Shown: one piece after another, positions 34,217-43,688 of the stretch
Position numbering within the stretch: the first letter of the stretch is position 1
How the letters are laid out: the number at the start of each line of letters is the position of its first letter
Source of the DNA: an uncultured Thermomicrobia bacterium
Lineage (GTDB): Bacteria; Chloroflexota; Chloroflexia; Thermomicrobiales; JALYUS01
Assembly (NCBI GenBank): GCA_937968015.1
Contig: CALBSO010000050.1
Location: 62,001-126,000 of the forward strand
Direction of reading: 5' to 3'
DNA length: 64,000 bases
The notes under the pieces: model-generated
Told to the model about the DNA's origin: nothing
Databases searched by the model: none
The model's input: only the letters and a program-made list of their open reading frames with translations
Translations under genes and position numbers: made by a program

Positions 34217-35233
34217 TTGGCAACGGCAACGCGAACGCTCCGGAAGCCGGATGCGCCGCGTGCGGTGGGTAGCGCCAACGTCTTCAAGGAGATGTGGAAC
34301 CGCCGCGGCGACTACATGTACGTGCTGCCCGCGCTGATCGTGATGGGGATCGTCATCTTCTATCCCCTCATCCAGGTGATCTGGCTCAGCGTTCACTTCA
34401 CCTCGCCGTATGGGGGACCACAGCGGTTCGTCGGCCTCGACAACTACAAAGAGGCGGTGCAGGACGAGCACTTTCCGATCGTCATCAAGAATACGATCAT
34501 CTGGACGAGCGTGAGCACCGTGCTCGCGCTCGTTCTCGGGCTGGCGGCGGCGATCCTCCTCGCCCGCCCGATCCGCTTCCGCGGCTTCTTTCGCAGCGTC
34601 CTCTTCATTCCCTATGTGATCGGGCAAGTGACGGCGGCATTCGTCTGGAAGTGGATTTTCCATGCGGATTTCGGCGTCATCAGCGGCCTCCTGGTGCAGA
34701 TGGGGATCATCGACAAGCCGATCAAGTTCATTGATTCCACGAGCCTCGTGCTCCCCTCGCTGATCGTGGTCAACGTCTGGAAAGAGTTCCCCTTCGCGAT
34801 GATTATGCTGCTCGCCGGGTTGCAGGCGATCCCCGAGCAACTCTACAACGCCGCGAAGATCGACGGCGCGGGTCGCTGGCGGCGATTCACCGATGTCACC
34901 GTGCCGCAGTTGATGCCCGTCATCACGGTCGCGAGCATCCTGCTGATCATCGCCAATGTGAATGCCTTTACGATTGTCTGGGTGCTGACGGGCGGCGGCC
35001 CGGCGTACCGCTCACAGATCTTTATCACGCACGTCTACTCACAGGCGTTCGTCGGCAGCCCGCACTTCGAATTGGCCTCCGCGCTCGGCGTGATGGTCTT
35101 TTTCGCCCTGATGATCTTTGCCGTCTTTTATGTCCGGCTCCTGACGCGGCAGAGCCGCTCGAACCGGGTCATCCAAGATGAGGGCGAGGGCGGATTGATG
35201 GTGATTGGTTCCGAGCCGGGTAACATCGGCTAA
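34217..35233 (+). CDS. ABC importer permease, MalF/UgpA type
   Basis: A 338-residue inner-membrane permease with six predicted helices. The EAA loop, where the ATPase docks, is visible as EQLYNAAKIDGAGRWRRF, followed by PQLMPVI. A TTG start at 34217 is inferred because GGGGGCAGG lies directly upstream and the next methionine is inside the first cytoplasmic segment; the frame is also open to 34154 but overlaps the hairpin. It pairs with the next gene to form the channel of the importer. Confidence 0.88.
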   Translation: MATATRTLRKPDAPRAVGSANVFKEMWNRRGDYMYVLPALIVMGIVIFYPLIQVIWLSVHFTSPYGGPQRFVGLDNYKEAVQDEHFPIVIKNTIIWTSVSTVLALVLGLAAAILLARPIRFRGFFRSVLFIPYVIGQVTAAFVWKWIFHADFGVISGLLVQMGIIDKPIKFIDSTSLVLPSLIVVNVWKEFPFAMIMLLAGLQAIPEQLYNAAKIDGAGRWRRFTDVTVPQLMPVITVASILLIIANVNAFTIVWVLTGGGPAYRSQIFITHVYSQAFVGSPHFELASALGVMVFFALMIFAVFYVRLLTRQSRSNRVIQDEGEGGLMVIGSEPGNIG

Positions 35234-35247
35234 TACGGGGGGAATTG

Positions 35248-36177
35248 ATGGCGGTCGCCACGAAGTTACAGGGCACAACGGCTGACGCAAGCCACGAAGA
35301 CCTGGTCGCGCGCACGCGGCGACGGCGCAGGATCGAGAGCATCCTGATTGATAAGGTGCTGGCGTACGGCTTCCTCATCGTGATGAGTATCTTCGCGCTC
35401 TTCCCCTTCGCGTGGATGTTCAGTACCTCAATCAAGACTCCGCAGGAGGCGTTCGTCATCCCGCCGCGCTGGATCCCGCACCACATCACCTTCTCGGCGT
35501 ACCGCGTCTTCTGGGATACGCACGCCGCGAACAATAACAACATCGCACGGTACTTCCTCAACAGCACAATCGTCAGCATTGGGACAATGATCCTCTCGGT
35601 CCTGATCGCGGTTCCGGCGGCATACGCCTTCGCGCGGTTCATCTTCCCCGGCAAGAACCCTTTCTTCTATATCATCCTCGGCCGGAACATGTTCCCGCTC
35701 GTCGTCTTCCTCGTGCCACTCTTCCAATTGATGGCGACGCTCAAGTTGCAGAACAACTATTTCGGCCTCGTGCTTGCCTACCTCACCTTCTCACTGCCGC
35801 TCGCGATCTGGCTCCTTAAGGGCTTCTTCGACAACATCCCCGTGGAGCTGGAAAAGGCGGCGCGGATCGACGGTTGCACCCGCTTCGGCGCGTTCCTCCG
35901 CGTCATTCTGCCTTTGACAACGCCGGGCATCGTCGCGACGGCGATCTACTCCTTCATCGGCGCGTGGAATGAATATATCTTCGCGACCACGTTGACGAGT
36001 GACCCGAAACTGCGCACGCTCCCCGTCGGGCAGGCGTTTTTTCTCAACGAGAACAGTTCGCAGTGGGCCGAGCTCATGGCCGTCTCGCTCGTCATCAGCA
36101 TCCCGGTCGTCGCGTTCTTCCTGCTCCTGCAACGCTACTTCATCCGCGCACTCACGGAAGGCGCCGTCAAGGGTTAG
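35248..36177 (+). CDS. ABC importer permease, MalG/UgpE type
   Basis: A 309-residue permease with six helices; the first follows a basic cytoplasmic leader (RTRRRRRIESI). The EAA loop reads ELEKAARIDGCTRFGAF with VILPLTTPG behind it, typical of the MalG side. ATG 35248 has GGGGGGA at five bases. It begins 14 bases after the first permease and is followed, after a heptamer repeat, by the ATPase. Confidence 0.9.
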   Translation: MAVATKLQGTTADASHEDLVARTRRRRRIESILIDKVLAYGFLIVMSIFALFPFAWMFSTSIKTPQEAFVIPPRWIPHHITFSAYRVFWDTHAANNNNIARYFLNSTIVSIGTMILSVLIAVPAAYAFARFIFPGKNPFFYIILGRNMFPLVVFLVPLFQLMATLKLQNNYFGLVLAYLTFSLPLAIWLLKGFFDNIPVELEKAARIDGCTRFGAFLRVILPLTTPGIVATAIYSFIGAWNEYIFATTLTSDPKLRTLPVGQAFFLNENSSQWAELMAVSLVISIPVVAFFLLLQRYFIRALTEGAVKG

Positions 36178-36208
36178 GACTGAGGACTGAGGACTGAGGA
36201 CTGAGTCC
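36177..36208 (+). repeat. Heptamer repeat (GGACTGA, four units) behind the permease stop
   Basis: Four exact GGACTGA units run from 36177 to 36204, starting within the permease stop codon. The last unit with the following GTCC forms a short GGACT/AGTCC hairpin. The same heptamer, inverted, builds the terminator at 21138-21177. Confidence 0.75.
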
Positions 36209-36226
36209 ACCAAACGGAGGCTAGAG

Positions 36227-37426
36227 ATGGCGGAAGTGGTATTGACCGATGTGGTGAAGACGTACGGGACGGTGATCGCCGTCGACAACGTGTCGCTGAC
36301 CGTGGAGGATGGCGAGTTCGTGACGCTCGTCGGGCCGTCGGGCTGTGGGAAGACCACGACGCTCAACCTGATCGCGGGGCTGCTCGATATCACGAGCGGC
36401 ACGATCGCGATTGGCGGGCGGGTGATCAACGACCTCGACCCAAAGGACCGCGATATTGCCATGGTCTTCCAGAACTACGCCCTCTACCCGCACAAATCCG
36501 TTTACGAGAACCTCGCCTTCCCACTCAAGATGCGCGGTGAGAAAAAGGACGAAATCGAGCGCAAAGTGCGGGCGGCTGCGGACAGCCTCGGTATCAAGGA
36601 ACTGCTGGACCGGCGGCCACGCGAGCTTTCCGGCGGCCAGCAGCAGCGCGTCGCGCTTGGCCGGGCCGTCGTGCGGAACCCCCAAGTCTTCCTGATGGAC
36701 GAACCGCTCTCCAACCTCGACGCGAAGTTGCGCGTCCAGACGCGAGCGGAGATCAAGCGGTTGCACCGCGACCTCAATGCGACCGTCGTCTATGTCACGC
36801 ACGATCAGTTGGAAGCGATGACGATGAGTGACCGCGTCGCGGTGATGGGCGGCGGCACCGTGCACCAATACGGCACGCCGCTGGAAGTCTTCGACACGCC
36901 CGCGGACCTCTTCGTCGCCTCTTTCATCGGCTCCCCCGCGATGAATATCCTGCGCGGTACGTTGCAGCAGGACGGCGCGGCGTCGGTTCGCGTCGGGTCG
37001 AGCCGCTGGCCACTGCCGCAACGGTTGTCTACCGCCGCGAAGGCAATGAACGCCGGGCCGGACGTCGCGTACGGTGTCCGCCATCGCGATCTTTCGGTCA
37101 GCCGTACGGAGATGCCGGACAGCGTTCACGGCATCGTCTACGCCGTCGAGCCGACGGGCGACATCACTTTCGTCCATGCGCGCGTCGGCAGTGATGCGAT
37201 TGTCGCCAGTGTCGAACCGGATGTGGATCTCGCACCGGACGAGGATGTCTGGCTCGCACCCAATCTGGACCGCATTCACATCTTCGATGGCGTTACCGGC
37301 CTGGCGATCCGCGACAAGATCACCTCTCCCGGCCAGGCGCCACGCGCCAGCTTCGCCAGTGAGGCAATGGCCTTCGAAGACTTGCCGGTTGCTCCGGAGG
37401 TCCCGTCCGTCACGGGCAGGGAATAG
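36227..37426 (+). CDS. ABC importer ATPase, MalK/UgpC type
   Basis: A 399-residue ATPase. Walker A is GPSGCGKTT, the Q-loop lies in VFQNYALYPH, the signature is LSGGQQQR, Walker B is VFLMDEP with the D-loop SNLD, and the switch histidine is in VTHDQ. The C-terminal 160 residues form the regulatory OB-fold pair of the MalK group (AYGVRHRDLSV...), with a tail of about 35 residues beyond the usual end. It completes the binding protein-permease-permease-ATPase set. RBS ACGGAGG lies nine bases before the ATG. Confidence 0.95.
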   Translation: MAEVVLTDVVKTYGTVIAVDNVSLTVEDGEFVTLVGPSGCGKTTTLNLIAGLLDITSGTIAIGGRVINDLDPKDRDIAMVFQNYALYPHKSVYENLAFPLKMRGEKKDEIERKVRAAADSLGIKELLDRRPRELSGGQQQRVALGRAVVRNPQVFLMDEPLSNLDAKLRVQTRAEIKRLHRDLNATVVYVTHDQLEAMTMSDRVAVMGGGTVHQYGTPLEVFDTPADLFVASFIGSPAMNILRGTLQQDGAASVRVGSSRWPLPQRLSTAAKAMNAGPDVAYGVRHRDLSVSRTEMPDSVHGIVYAVEPTGDITFVHARVGSDAIVASVEPDVDLAPDEDVWLAPNLDRIHIFDGVTGLAIRDKITSPGQAPRASFASEAMAFEDLPVAPEVPSVTGRE

Positions 37427-37706
37427 GGGATCTGCTCAACCGGCTCTTCCGCAAATGGCGTGAATAGGTGTCGCACACTCTTACACTCCTTCGTATCGCT
37501 TTTCCCGTCGCGAAGGAGTTCCCGCACTCGTTTCTTCTGTTGCGCGATCGAGTGTGTCGGGCAGATGTACGGGCGCGCCGGGTTTGTTTTGCTGCGGCAG
37601 CGATTCCTGCACCCATCATCACATTCACACCGATGGCGGAAGAGCCGAGATCATATGCCAAGCCCTTTGTAACGGCCTCGAACATCTCTGTGACGCGTTC
37701 GCGCCG
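37427..37706. other. Intergenic gap behind the ABC operon
   Basis: No supported gene. A minus-strand open frame translating as FEAVTKGLAYDLGSSAIGV... has no ribosome site and no recognisable family. TCCTTCG near 37488 and CGAAGGA near 37511 are complementary and could form the operon's terminator stem with a 16-base loop, without a T-tract. Confidence 0.3.
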
Positions 37707-38090
37707 TCAGGTGGGCGATTGATTAATCATAAAGGTTGCGCCACGCTCGAAATATTCGCGCATGATGGCACGGTAGGGTTCGGGGATGCCGACCTCGTCA
37801 ATCGCGGCGAGCATGTGCCCGACCCAGGTATCCCGCTCCTGCGCGCCGATGGCGAATGGCATGTGGCGCATCCGCAGGAAAGGACGACCGCGCTGCTCCG
37901 TATAGCGCTGCGGGCCACCGAAATACTGGGTGAGGAAGAGGAACTGCCCCTCCTTGCCCGATGTCATGTCCGCCGGAAAGAGCGGGCGCAACAACGAGTC
38001 CGCCTCGATGCGGCGATAAAAGGCGTCCACCAAGCGATGGAAGGTTTCGTCGCCGCCGATGCTTTCGTAGAGAGAATGGGCGTGCATCAT
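37707..38090 (-). CDS. glbO: Truncated hemoglobin, group II type
   Basis: A 127-residue globin of the 2/2 fold. LYESIGGDETFHRLVDAFY is the typical start, Phe and Tyr at the B9/B10 region are present, RMRHMPFAIG holds the proximal histidine, and ERDTWVGHM contains the G8 tryptophan that marks groups II and III. Group II globins bind oxygen or nitric oxide and are linked with oxidative or nitrosative stress. Two adjacent ATGs (38090, 38087) follow a GAGGAA site; the first is used. It stands alone on the minus strand, divergent from the D-aminopeptidase gene. Confidence 0.9.
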   Translation of the reverse strand: MMHAHSLYESIGGDETFHRLVDAFYRRIEADSLLRPLFPADMTSGKEGQFLFLTQYFGGPQRYTEQRGRPFLRMRHMPFAIGAQERDTWVGHMLAAIDEVGIPEPYRAIMREYFERGATFMINQSPT

Positions 38091-38246
38091 TGATCTGTTC
38101 CTCATCGGCTCTCTCGTCGGTGTCGCGGCCATGCACGCTGTCTCTTTCCCGCCGCAAACGGCCCACGCATCGTACCACGCGCCGTACAGGGGACGCGCGG
38201 GATGATAGAGTGTACAAGCGGAACCGGAACAATGGGAGGCGACACG

Positions 38247-38966
38247 ATGAAGGTGCTCATTTCGGCGGATATGGAGGGGACGTGCGGCGTCACGAGTTGG
38301 GTGCAGGTGACGCCGCCGGAATATGGCGGTGAGCCGACCGCCACGGTCGAGTACGAGCGGGCGCGGCTACGGCTGACGCGCGAGGTCAATGCCGCCGTCG
38401 AGGGAGCGCTGGCGGGCGGCGCAGAGGAAGTAATCGTCAATGAATCGCACGACGGCATGCGCAACCTGATCGCGGAGGAACTGCACCCCTCGATCCGCTT
38501 TATCACCGGTAACGACAAGGAACTCGGTATGGTGCAGGGCATTCAGGAAGAAGGAGTTGGCGCGCTCTTCTTCACCGGCTACCACGCAAAGGCCGGCACA
38601 CCAAACGCGCCCCTCGCCCATACCTGGACGGGCTACGTGAACGATGTCCGCATTGACGGGCGCTCCACGGGCGAGTTCGGCATCAACGCGCTCGTCGCGG
38701 GCCATTTCGGCGTGCCGGTAACGCTCGTGACGGGCGCCGAGGAGGCGATGCGGCGGGTGGCGAGCGCCCAACCGTGGCGACCCCACCCCGGTTTCCGCGT
38801 CGAGGTGGACTTCGACCATCAGGCGCGGGCGGACCAGTGCGTCTACATCCCCGGCGTCGAGCGGGGCGGGGAGCGCACAGTCGTATATTCCCCGCTCGAT
38901 GGGTTGGCGTTCGCGCACACTTTCCGCGCAATCATGCGCGCGAGCGGCATCAAATTCTCGCCATAG
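38247..38966 (+). CDS. dppA: M55 family D-aminopeptidase (DppA-like)
   Basis: A 239-residue zinc peptidase. MKVLISADMEGTCGV gives Asp8 and Glu10, His68 lies in NESHDG, His113 in GYHAK and Glu143 in STGEFG, matching all five metal ligands of DppA. The family forms decamers and releases N-terminal D-amino acids, thought to be used in scavenging cell-wall peptides. The start at 38247 has GGGAGG seven bases upstream. It is not in a peptide transporter operon here, unlike the Bacillus gene. Confidence 0.88.
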   Translation: MKVLISADMEGTCGVTSWVQVTPPEYGGEPTATVEYERARLRLTREVNAAVEGALAGGAEEVIVNESHDGMRNLIAEELHPSIRFITGNDKELGMVQGIQEEGVGALFFTGYHAKAGTPNAPLAHTWTGYVNDVRIDGRSTGEFGINALVAGHFGVPVTLVTGAEEAMRRVASAQPWRPHPGFRVEVDFDHQARADQCVYIPGVERGGERTVVYSPLDGLAFAHTFRAIMRASGIKFSP

Positions 38967-39041
38967 GCGATCTGGAACGAATGTCGTGCGGCGAACGTTC
39001 CCATGATACGGAATCCGCCGGTACTTCACGGGAGGTTCATC

Positions 39042-39872
39042 ATGTCCAAGCGAACGATTGCACCGCTGGTGATCGCCGCTCTCGTCTTTTGCCTGATGGC
39101 GAACGATGTGCTGGCGGCGGACACCTTCGCGTCGCCCGCCTTTGACCAACGCTGGCGGCAGAATGAAGAGTCCACACCGAATTTCTGGGGGCCGCTCAGC
39201 CTCGCTACCGACGGCATCATTGAGACATACGCGGAAGGGGTGGTAGGCCCCTTTTGCCCACCGCCACAGGTCTGCCCGCAGTATCTGATTCGAGGCAAGC
39301 GACTCGTGCAGTATTTCGACAAGGGGCGAATGGAACTCACGACACCGAACGCGACGGTGACGTCCGGATTGCTCGCCAGGGAAATGATCACGGGCCACAT
39401 GCAACTGGGTGATACCTCGTTCGAGAACCGCGCTCCGGCACGGATCTCCGTCGCTGGGGACCCGGACAACCTTTTCCCCCTGTACAGCGACCTCACCATG
39501 CCGCTCCCGCCACAACCGCTCGCCAGTGGCGCGCCGGTGCAGACGATACTGACGCCGAATGGCCCGCAAGCCGCTACGAATCTCCCGCAGGATCCTGCCG
39601 CGGCGATCGCGACGAAAGACAGCGCCACCGGCCTCCCCTTACCGCGCATCTTCTTTGACTTCCGGGAGCGGGCAGGATTGCAGGTGATCGGGCTGGCGAT
39701 CACGCAGCCATTCTGGGTGCAGGTGAAGGTGGCCGGCGTGCAGCGGTACGTGCTGATGCAGGCGTTCGAGCGGCGCGTCCTCACCTATAACGCCGCCAAC
39801 CCCGACCCGTTCAAGGTCGAGTTCGGTAATGTGGGGCAGCATTACTATCGCTGGCGGTACGGGAATACCTAA
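39042..39872 (+). CDS. Secreted protein of a Chloroflexota-type family
   Basis: A 276-residue protein with a cleavable signal peptide (MSKRTIAPLVIAALVFCLM...VLAAD). The mature part opens with FASPAFDQRWRQNE...FWGP and closes with FERRVLTYNAANPDPFKVEFGN and a Tyr/Trp-rich tail (HYYRWRYG). I associate this opening and ending with secreted proteins common in Chloroflexota genomes; no enzyme motif is visible. GGGAGG lies before ATG 39042. Function unknown, possibly extracellular binding. Confidence 0.75.
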   Translation: MSKRTIAPLVIAALVFCLMANDVLAADTFASPAFDQRWRQNEESTPNFWGPLSLATDGIIETYAEGVVGPFCPPPQVCPQYLIRGKRLVQYFDKGRMELTTPNATVTSGLLAREMITGHMQLGDTSFENRAPARISVAGDPDNLFPLYSDLTMPLPPQPLASGAPVQTILTPNGPQAATNLPQDPAAAIATKDSATGLPLPRIFFDFRERAGLQVIGLAITQPFWVQVKVAGVQRYVLMQAFERRVLTYNAANPDPFKVEFGNVGQHYYRWRYGNT

Positions 39873-40001
39873 CTACCGGGCCCTTCTCTCGGAGGGAAAG
39901 GGAGTCTATTTGGGGCGGAATGAGCCGATGCGGCGCCGCCCCCTCCATGCCTGTCGTCCACGACCGCGCCGCTCTGTAGCGGCACGGTCGTCGCGTTACT
40001 G

Positions 40002-40415
40002 CTATCCGTGGCCAGGCGCGACACCGAGTTGCTGCAACATGCCGAGCATGTCCATCTGCACCCAATTCTCGACCGCCTTGCCGTGCTCGAACCGCCAGAC
40101 GTCGCTGTAGCCAATCTCGATCGGCTTCCCCGTCGCCGGGATGCCCATGAACTCCCCCTTGTGTGTCCCGCGCCACGTACCTCGGCTGGCCACCTTGTCT
40201 CCCTCAGCGATCATATCCGCGACATCAACGTGCATGTCCGGGAACGCCGCGAAGAACATCCCGATTACCTGCCGGAAGCCCTCCGGCCCGCGCGCATCCG
40301 GGAAGGAGTGGTTGATGTAGTTCTCGTCGATCACCTTTGCCAATGCGTCGAAGTCCTGCTTGTTCATTGCATCGAAGCCACGCGCCAGGATTCGCTTGTT
40401 CTCTTCCGCCGACAT
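40002..40415 (-). CDS. SnoaL-like ester cyclase family protein
   Basis: A 137-residue protein of the NTF2-like/SnoaL fold: EENKRILARGFDAMNKQDFDAL, then INHSFPDARGPEGF with the motif His-Asp region, FPDMHVDVADMIAEGDKVASR and GIPATGKPIEI. The length and the FPDMH and GDKV motifs place it in the small ester cyclase group; substrates are usually unknown outside polyketide clusters. GGGAGGG precedes ATG 40415. It stands between two unrelated genes on the same strand. Confidence 0.85.
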   Translation of the reverse strand: MSAEENKRILARGFDAMNKQDFDALAKVIDENYINHSFPDARGPEGFRQVIGMFFAAFPDMHVDVADMIAEGDKVASRGTWRGTHKGEFMGIPATGKPIEIGYSDVWRFEHGKAVENWVQMDMLGMLQQLGVAPGHG

Positions 40416-40570
40416 GTCGCCCTCCCTCTGCTCTTCGTTCCCCTCCCATCGAGGGACTTACCCGAAAAGACGCACGCGAGGCGCCGGCGGATGCATGCCG
40501 CGCGAATCCACCGTGGCGATCCCGGACATCTCCCGACTTTCGGAACAACCGACAGCGCTGGATTCGATGT

Positions 40571-41875
40571 TTATTGCGCGACCTCAGCAGGCCATTCGGC
40601 GGGGAGAAGTGCGACGACGTTCCAGGGATCGGGTGCGTCCTGGGCGCCAAACCAGCCGCGCTCGAACCGCTGGATGCGGCGGCCACTCGCCAATGTTTGC
40701 TCCGCCGCCCGCGGATAGCCCATCATTGGCAATGCGAGGCCGAGCGTATCGAGCGCGTGCCAACGGTTCCAGAACGGCGGCTCCATCGCGACGACGCCGT
40801 ACGGATTTTCCGGCGCGTAGAAGGCGATGAGCGCTATCGGGCCGGGGGCGAGATTGCCATTGCGGTACGGGCGGACGAAATCGTCCATCAGGGTGCCGGG
40901 GCAACTCGTCGCGCTCACTTCCTGATGCCCCTTCACATCGTCGCGTGTGCCATGGCTGGCGCGGAGCCAGTCGTCGCAGACCTCAGCGAGCGCGCGCAGT
41001 TGGGCGGGTGTCGCCCGCTGATCGTCGCCAATCGGCACCTGGACAGCGAGGGCGATGCGGTTCTCCGGCCAGGCGCCGCAATGCCAGAGTACGGCGTCAA
41101 GGTCTCGGCAGAGCCACTTCTCGCCATGCTTCCCGATGGCGACGTGGTACATCAGGCCGTCGCCGCGCTGTCCGCCGCCCCAGTCCTTCGCACAGTGATA
41201 GGCGGCATCCGCCTGTAATTGTGCGAGGTCGTCCAGATGCACGGTCGGGCCGTTGTAGTGGACGATCACGCCCCGCTTTTCCGCGAGCGGGCAGGTTTCG
41301 TTCGGCCCGCCATCCGCGTTACGCGTCAGTTGATCGCGGATGTCAATTAATCCCGCAATCGGCTCCATTGGCGTTTCTCCGTTCCCGATTACCTGATTGG
41401 CGATCGCCACAATTGCTGCCGCGTAGCCATCGCCCGGCACGGCCCATTTCCGCTGGGGCCGCACGAGGTCACTGACGCGCGGCATCCCATCGTAGAAGTC
41501 ATGCCGGGGGTCGAGCATCCCCCATTCCGCGATGACCGGCGGATCCGCCGCCATCGTGTAGCAGACGAGATGCTCGTAGTGCGCCTTGATACCCTCTTCG
41601 AGCGAACCGAACGTCGCGCCGGGCGCAGTGTCGCTCGTCACACCCAGGCCGCACGGGTCGGACTGCTCCATCCAATGGCGAGACGTGAACCACGCGGACT
41701 CGTGGCACGCCTGCGCGAGGGCGAGATCCGCATTGATGCCGACCTGCGCGCCGAAGTGAAAATACGCCACCGTAATGGCATCCGCTTGCGCGGCATTGTG
41801 CGGACGGATGGCATCCGCCCACACCTGCTGCGTACTGATCGGCGGTGAGAGAAATGATGACTCCGTCGTGTACAT
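40571..41875 (-). CDS. Two-domain peptidoglycan hydrolase: glucosaminidase plus amidase
   Basis: A 434-residue protein. Residues about 10-170 resemble a glucosaminidase/lysozyme-like domain (QVGINADLALAQACHESAWF, with the catalytic glutamate in CHES). Residues 195-345 form an amidase_2/PGRP domain, with metal ligands in VIVHYNGPTVH, in the CGAWPENR region and in GHQEVSATSCPG. A further 90-residue tail contains FWNRWHALDTLGL. No signal peptide or membrane helix exists at the N-terminus (MYTTESSFLSPP), so export would need holin-like or lytic release, as for phage endolysins. AAAGGAG precedes ATG 41875. No phage genes surround it. Confidence 0.85.
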   Translation of the reverse strand: MYTTESSFLSPPISTQQVWADAIRPHNAAQADAITVAYFHFGAQVGINADLALAQACHESAWFTSRHWMEQSDPCGLGVTSDTAPGATFGSLEEGIKAHYEHLVCYTMAADPPVIAEWGMLDPRHDFYDGMPRVSDLVRPQRKWAVPGDGYAAAIVAIANQVIGNGETPMEPIAGLIDIRDQLTRNADGGPNETCPLAEKRGVIVHYNGPTVHLDDLAQLQADAAYHCAKDWGGGQRGDGLMYHVAIGKHGEKWLCRDLDAVLWHCGAWPENRIALAVQVPIGDDQRATPAQLRALAEVCDDWLRASHGTRDDVKGHQEVSATSCPGTLMDDFVRPYRNGNLAPGPIALIAFYAPENPYGVVAMEPPFWNRWHALDTLGLALPMMGYPRAAEQTLASGRRIQRFERGWFGAQDAPDPWNVVALLPAEWPAEVAQ

Positions 41876-41998
41876 CACGGGCTCCTTTCGGGTGCATCGC
41901 ACCCTGCTCGATTGCAGGACATTTGTTCGATGCTTAAAGAAGCCGCGACGACGGAAAATCGGACAAATCTTGGTAAATCTACGCACTTCGTGGCGGGT

Positions 41999-43669
41999 TC
42001 AAGGGGCGAACACTCCGGTAACCGCGCGCTCGTACGCGTCGAGGTCGGGGTAGATGCCAAGTCTGCCGTCGTGCAGCGCCCAGATGCGTTCGGCGAAATG
42101 CTCGACGAAGTAGCGGTCGTGAACGACGGCGAGGATCGTGCCGTTGAAGTTTTCCAGCGCCGCCTCGAACTGTTCGCGCGAGGGGATGTCGAGGTGATTG
42201 AGCGGTTCATCGAGCAGAAGGAAGTTCACGCCGCTGAGGACGAGACGTGCGAGCGCGAGCCGCGCCCGCTCGCCGTAACTGAGTGTGCCGACTGGCCGAA
42301 AGACTTCTTCCGCCGCGAAGAGGAAGAAATGGAGAAAGTTGCGCGCCTCTGTCTCCCCGATCGGCGCGGCGGAGCGAACGGCATCGAGTACCGTCTGCGC
42401 GGGGTCCAGCCCCTCCTGCTCCTGCGCGAAGTAACCGGGGCGGACATTCGCGCCGATCCGCGCCGCACCCGTGTCCGGGGAGAGCGTGCCACTGATGACG
42501 CGCAGCAGCGTCGTCTTGCCGCTCCCATTCGGCCCGAGCAGGGCAATGCGCTCGCCGTGCCGGATTTCCGCCTCCACGCCGGTGAACACGATGTGGCCGT
42601 CGAACTGTTTGCTGACATCTTCGAGGGCGAGGACGCGCTGCCCGCCGCGCGGGGTTGCGCCGAAGTCGAGTTTGAGATGCCACTGCCGCTCCGGTCGCTC
42701 GATCTTTTCTTCGCTCTCCAGCAGTTTCTCCAGTTTGCGTTCGCGCACCTTCGCCGTCCGCGCAACCTTCTTCGAGAGACGACGCAGATGGTCGTTCTGC
42801 GTCGCCCGCTCAGTCTTCATTGCGTTCCCCGCCACCGCGCGGATATTGGCGCGCACCGCACCAATCTGCTCCTGCTGGCGGCGGTAGTCGTCCAGCAGTT
42901 TCGCGGCGCGGCGGGCACGTTCGGCGGCATAGTCAGCGTACGTACCGGGATAGGCGGTGATTGTGTGCGTCACGTCGTCCAATTCGAGGATGGACGTGAC
43001 GAGCGCGTCGAGGAAGGCGCGGTCGTGTGAGACGATCAGCACCGCGCCCTGATACTCCCGCACGAATGCTTGAAGCCAGTGCAGCGCCGTAATGTCGAGG
43101 TGGTTCGTCGGCTCATCGAGCAATAGCACATCCGGCCGCGTGAGGAGCAACCGCGCCAGGCCAAGGCGCGTCTTCTGGCCGCCGCTGAGGATAGCGACGG
43201 GCGTTTCTTCCGTCAGATGCGCCAGCCCCAACCCCGCCAGCACCGCCGCCAGCCGAGCGGACGCACCGTAGGCGTCAATGCGGTCCGCGCGGTCGAGCGC
43301 GTCAGCATAGCGGGCGATCGCATCGTCGTACGCCACGCCCTGCGTCGTGGCGATTGCCTCGCCCAATGCTTCGATTTCCGCGACGACCTCTCGCACCGGG
43401 CCGAGCGCCTCCGACACGACCGTATGGATCGTCGCATCCGGCGTGTATTGCAAGGCTTGCGCGAGATAGCCGATGCGCGCGGTGGGGTCCAGCCAGACGC
43501 GGCCCCGGTCGGGCGCTTCCAACCCCGCGAGGATGCGCAAGAGCGTGGACTTCCCCGCGCCGTTCGGGCCGATCAACCCGACGCGCTCGCCACGATTCAG
43601 CGTGAACGTAATGTGACTGAGGATCGGCGCGTCGCCATATGCTTTGGCGACATCGGTGATGGTGAGCAT
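41999..43669 (-). CDS. ABC-F family ATPase
   Basis: A 556-residue protein with two ABC domains and no membrane part. The first has GPNGAGKST, LSGGQKTR and LLLDEPTNHLD; the second GPNGSGKTT, LSYGERAR (a degenerate signature) and LLLDEPLNHLD. A charged linker of about 80 residues between them (RARRAAKLLDDYRRQQ...) is the P-site-tRNA interaction motif region. Such proteins bind the ribosome in translation control or antibiotic protection; the subclass (Uup, EttA or resistance type) cannot be fixed here. The start at 43669 has no strong ribosome site, and a C/G-run repeat lies just upstream. Confidence 0.9.
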   Translation of the reverse strand: MLTITDVAKAYGDAPILSHITFTLNRGERVGLIGPNGAGKSTLLRILAGLEAPDRGRVWLDPTARIGYLAQALQYTPDATIHTVVSEALGPVREVVAEIEALGEAIATTQGVAYDDAIARYADALDRADRIDAYGASARLAAVLAGLGLAHLTEETPVAILSGGQKTRLGLARLLLTRPDVLLLDEPTNHLDITALHWLQAFVREYQGAVLIVSHDRAFLDALVTSILELDDVTHTITAYPGTYADYAAERARRAAKLLDDYRRQQEQIGAVRANIRAVAGNAMKTERATQNDHLRRLSKKVARTAKVRERKLEKLLESEEKIERPERQWHLKLDFGATPRGGQRVLALEDVSKQFDGHIVFTGVEAEIRHGERIALLGPNGSGKTTLLRVISGTLSPDTGAARIGANVRPGYFAQEQEGLDPAQTVLDAVRSAAPIGETEARNFLHFFLFAAEEVFRPVGTLSYGERARLALARLVLSGVNFLLLDEPLNHLDIPSREQFEAALENFNGTILAVVHDRYFVEHFAERIWALHDGRLGIYPDLDAYERAVTGVFAP

Positions 43670-43688
43670 GGAACACGCTCCAGCAACG

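Noticed and set aside
37410..37685. Minus-strand frame FEAVTKGLAYDLGSSAIGV...
   Set aside because: The first 40 residues look protein-like, but there is no ribosome site, the second half is Arg-rich noise and no family could be named.
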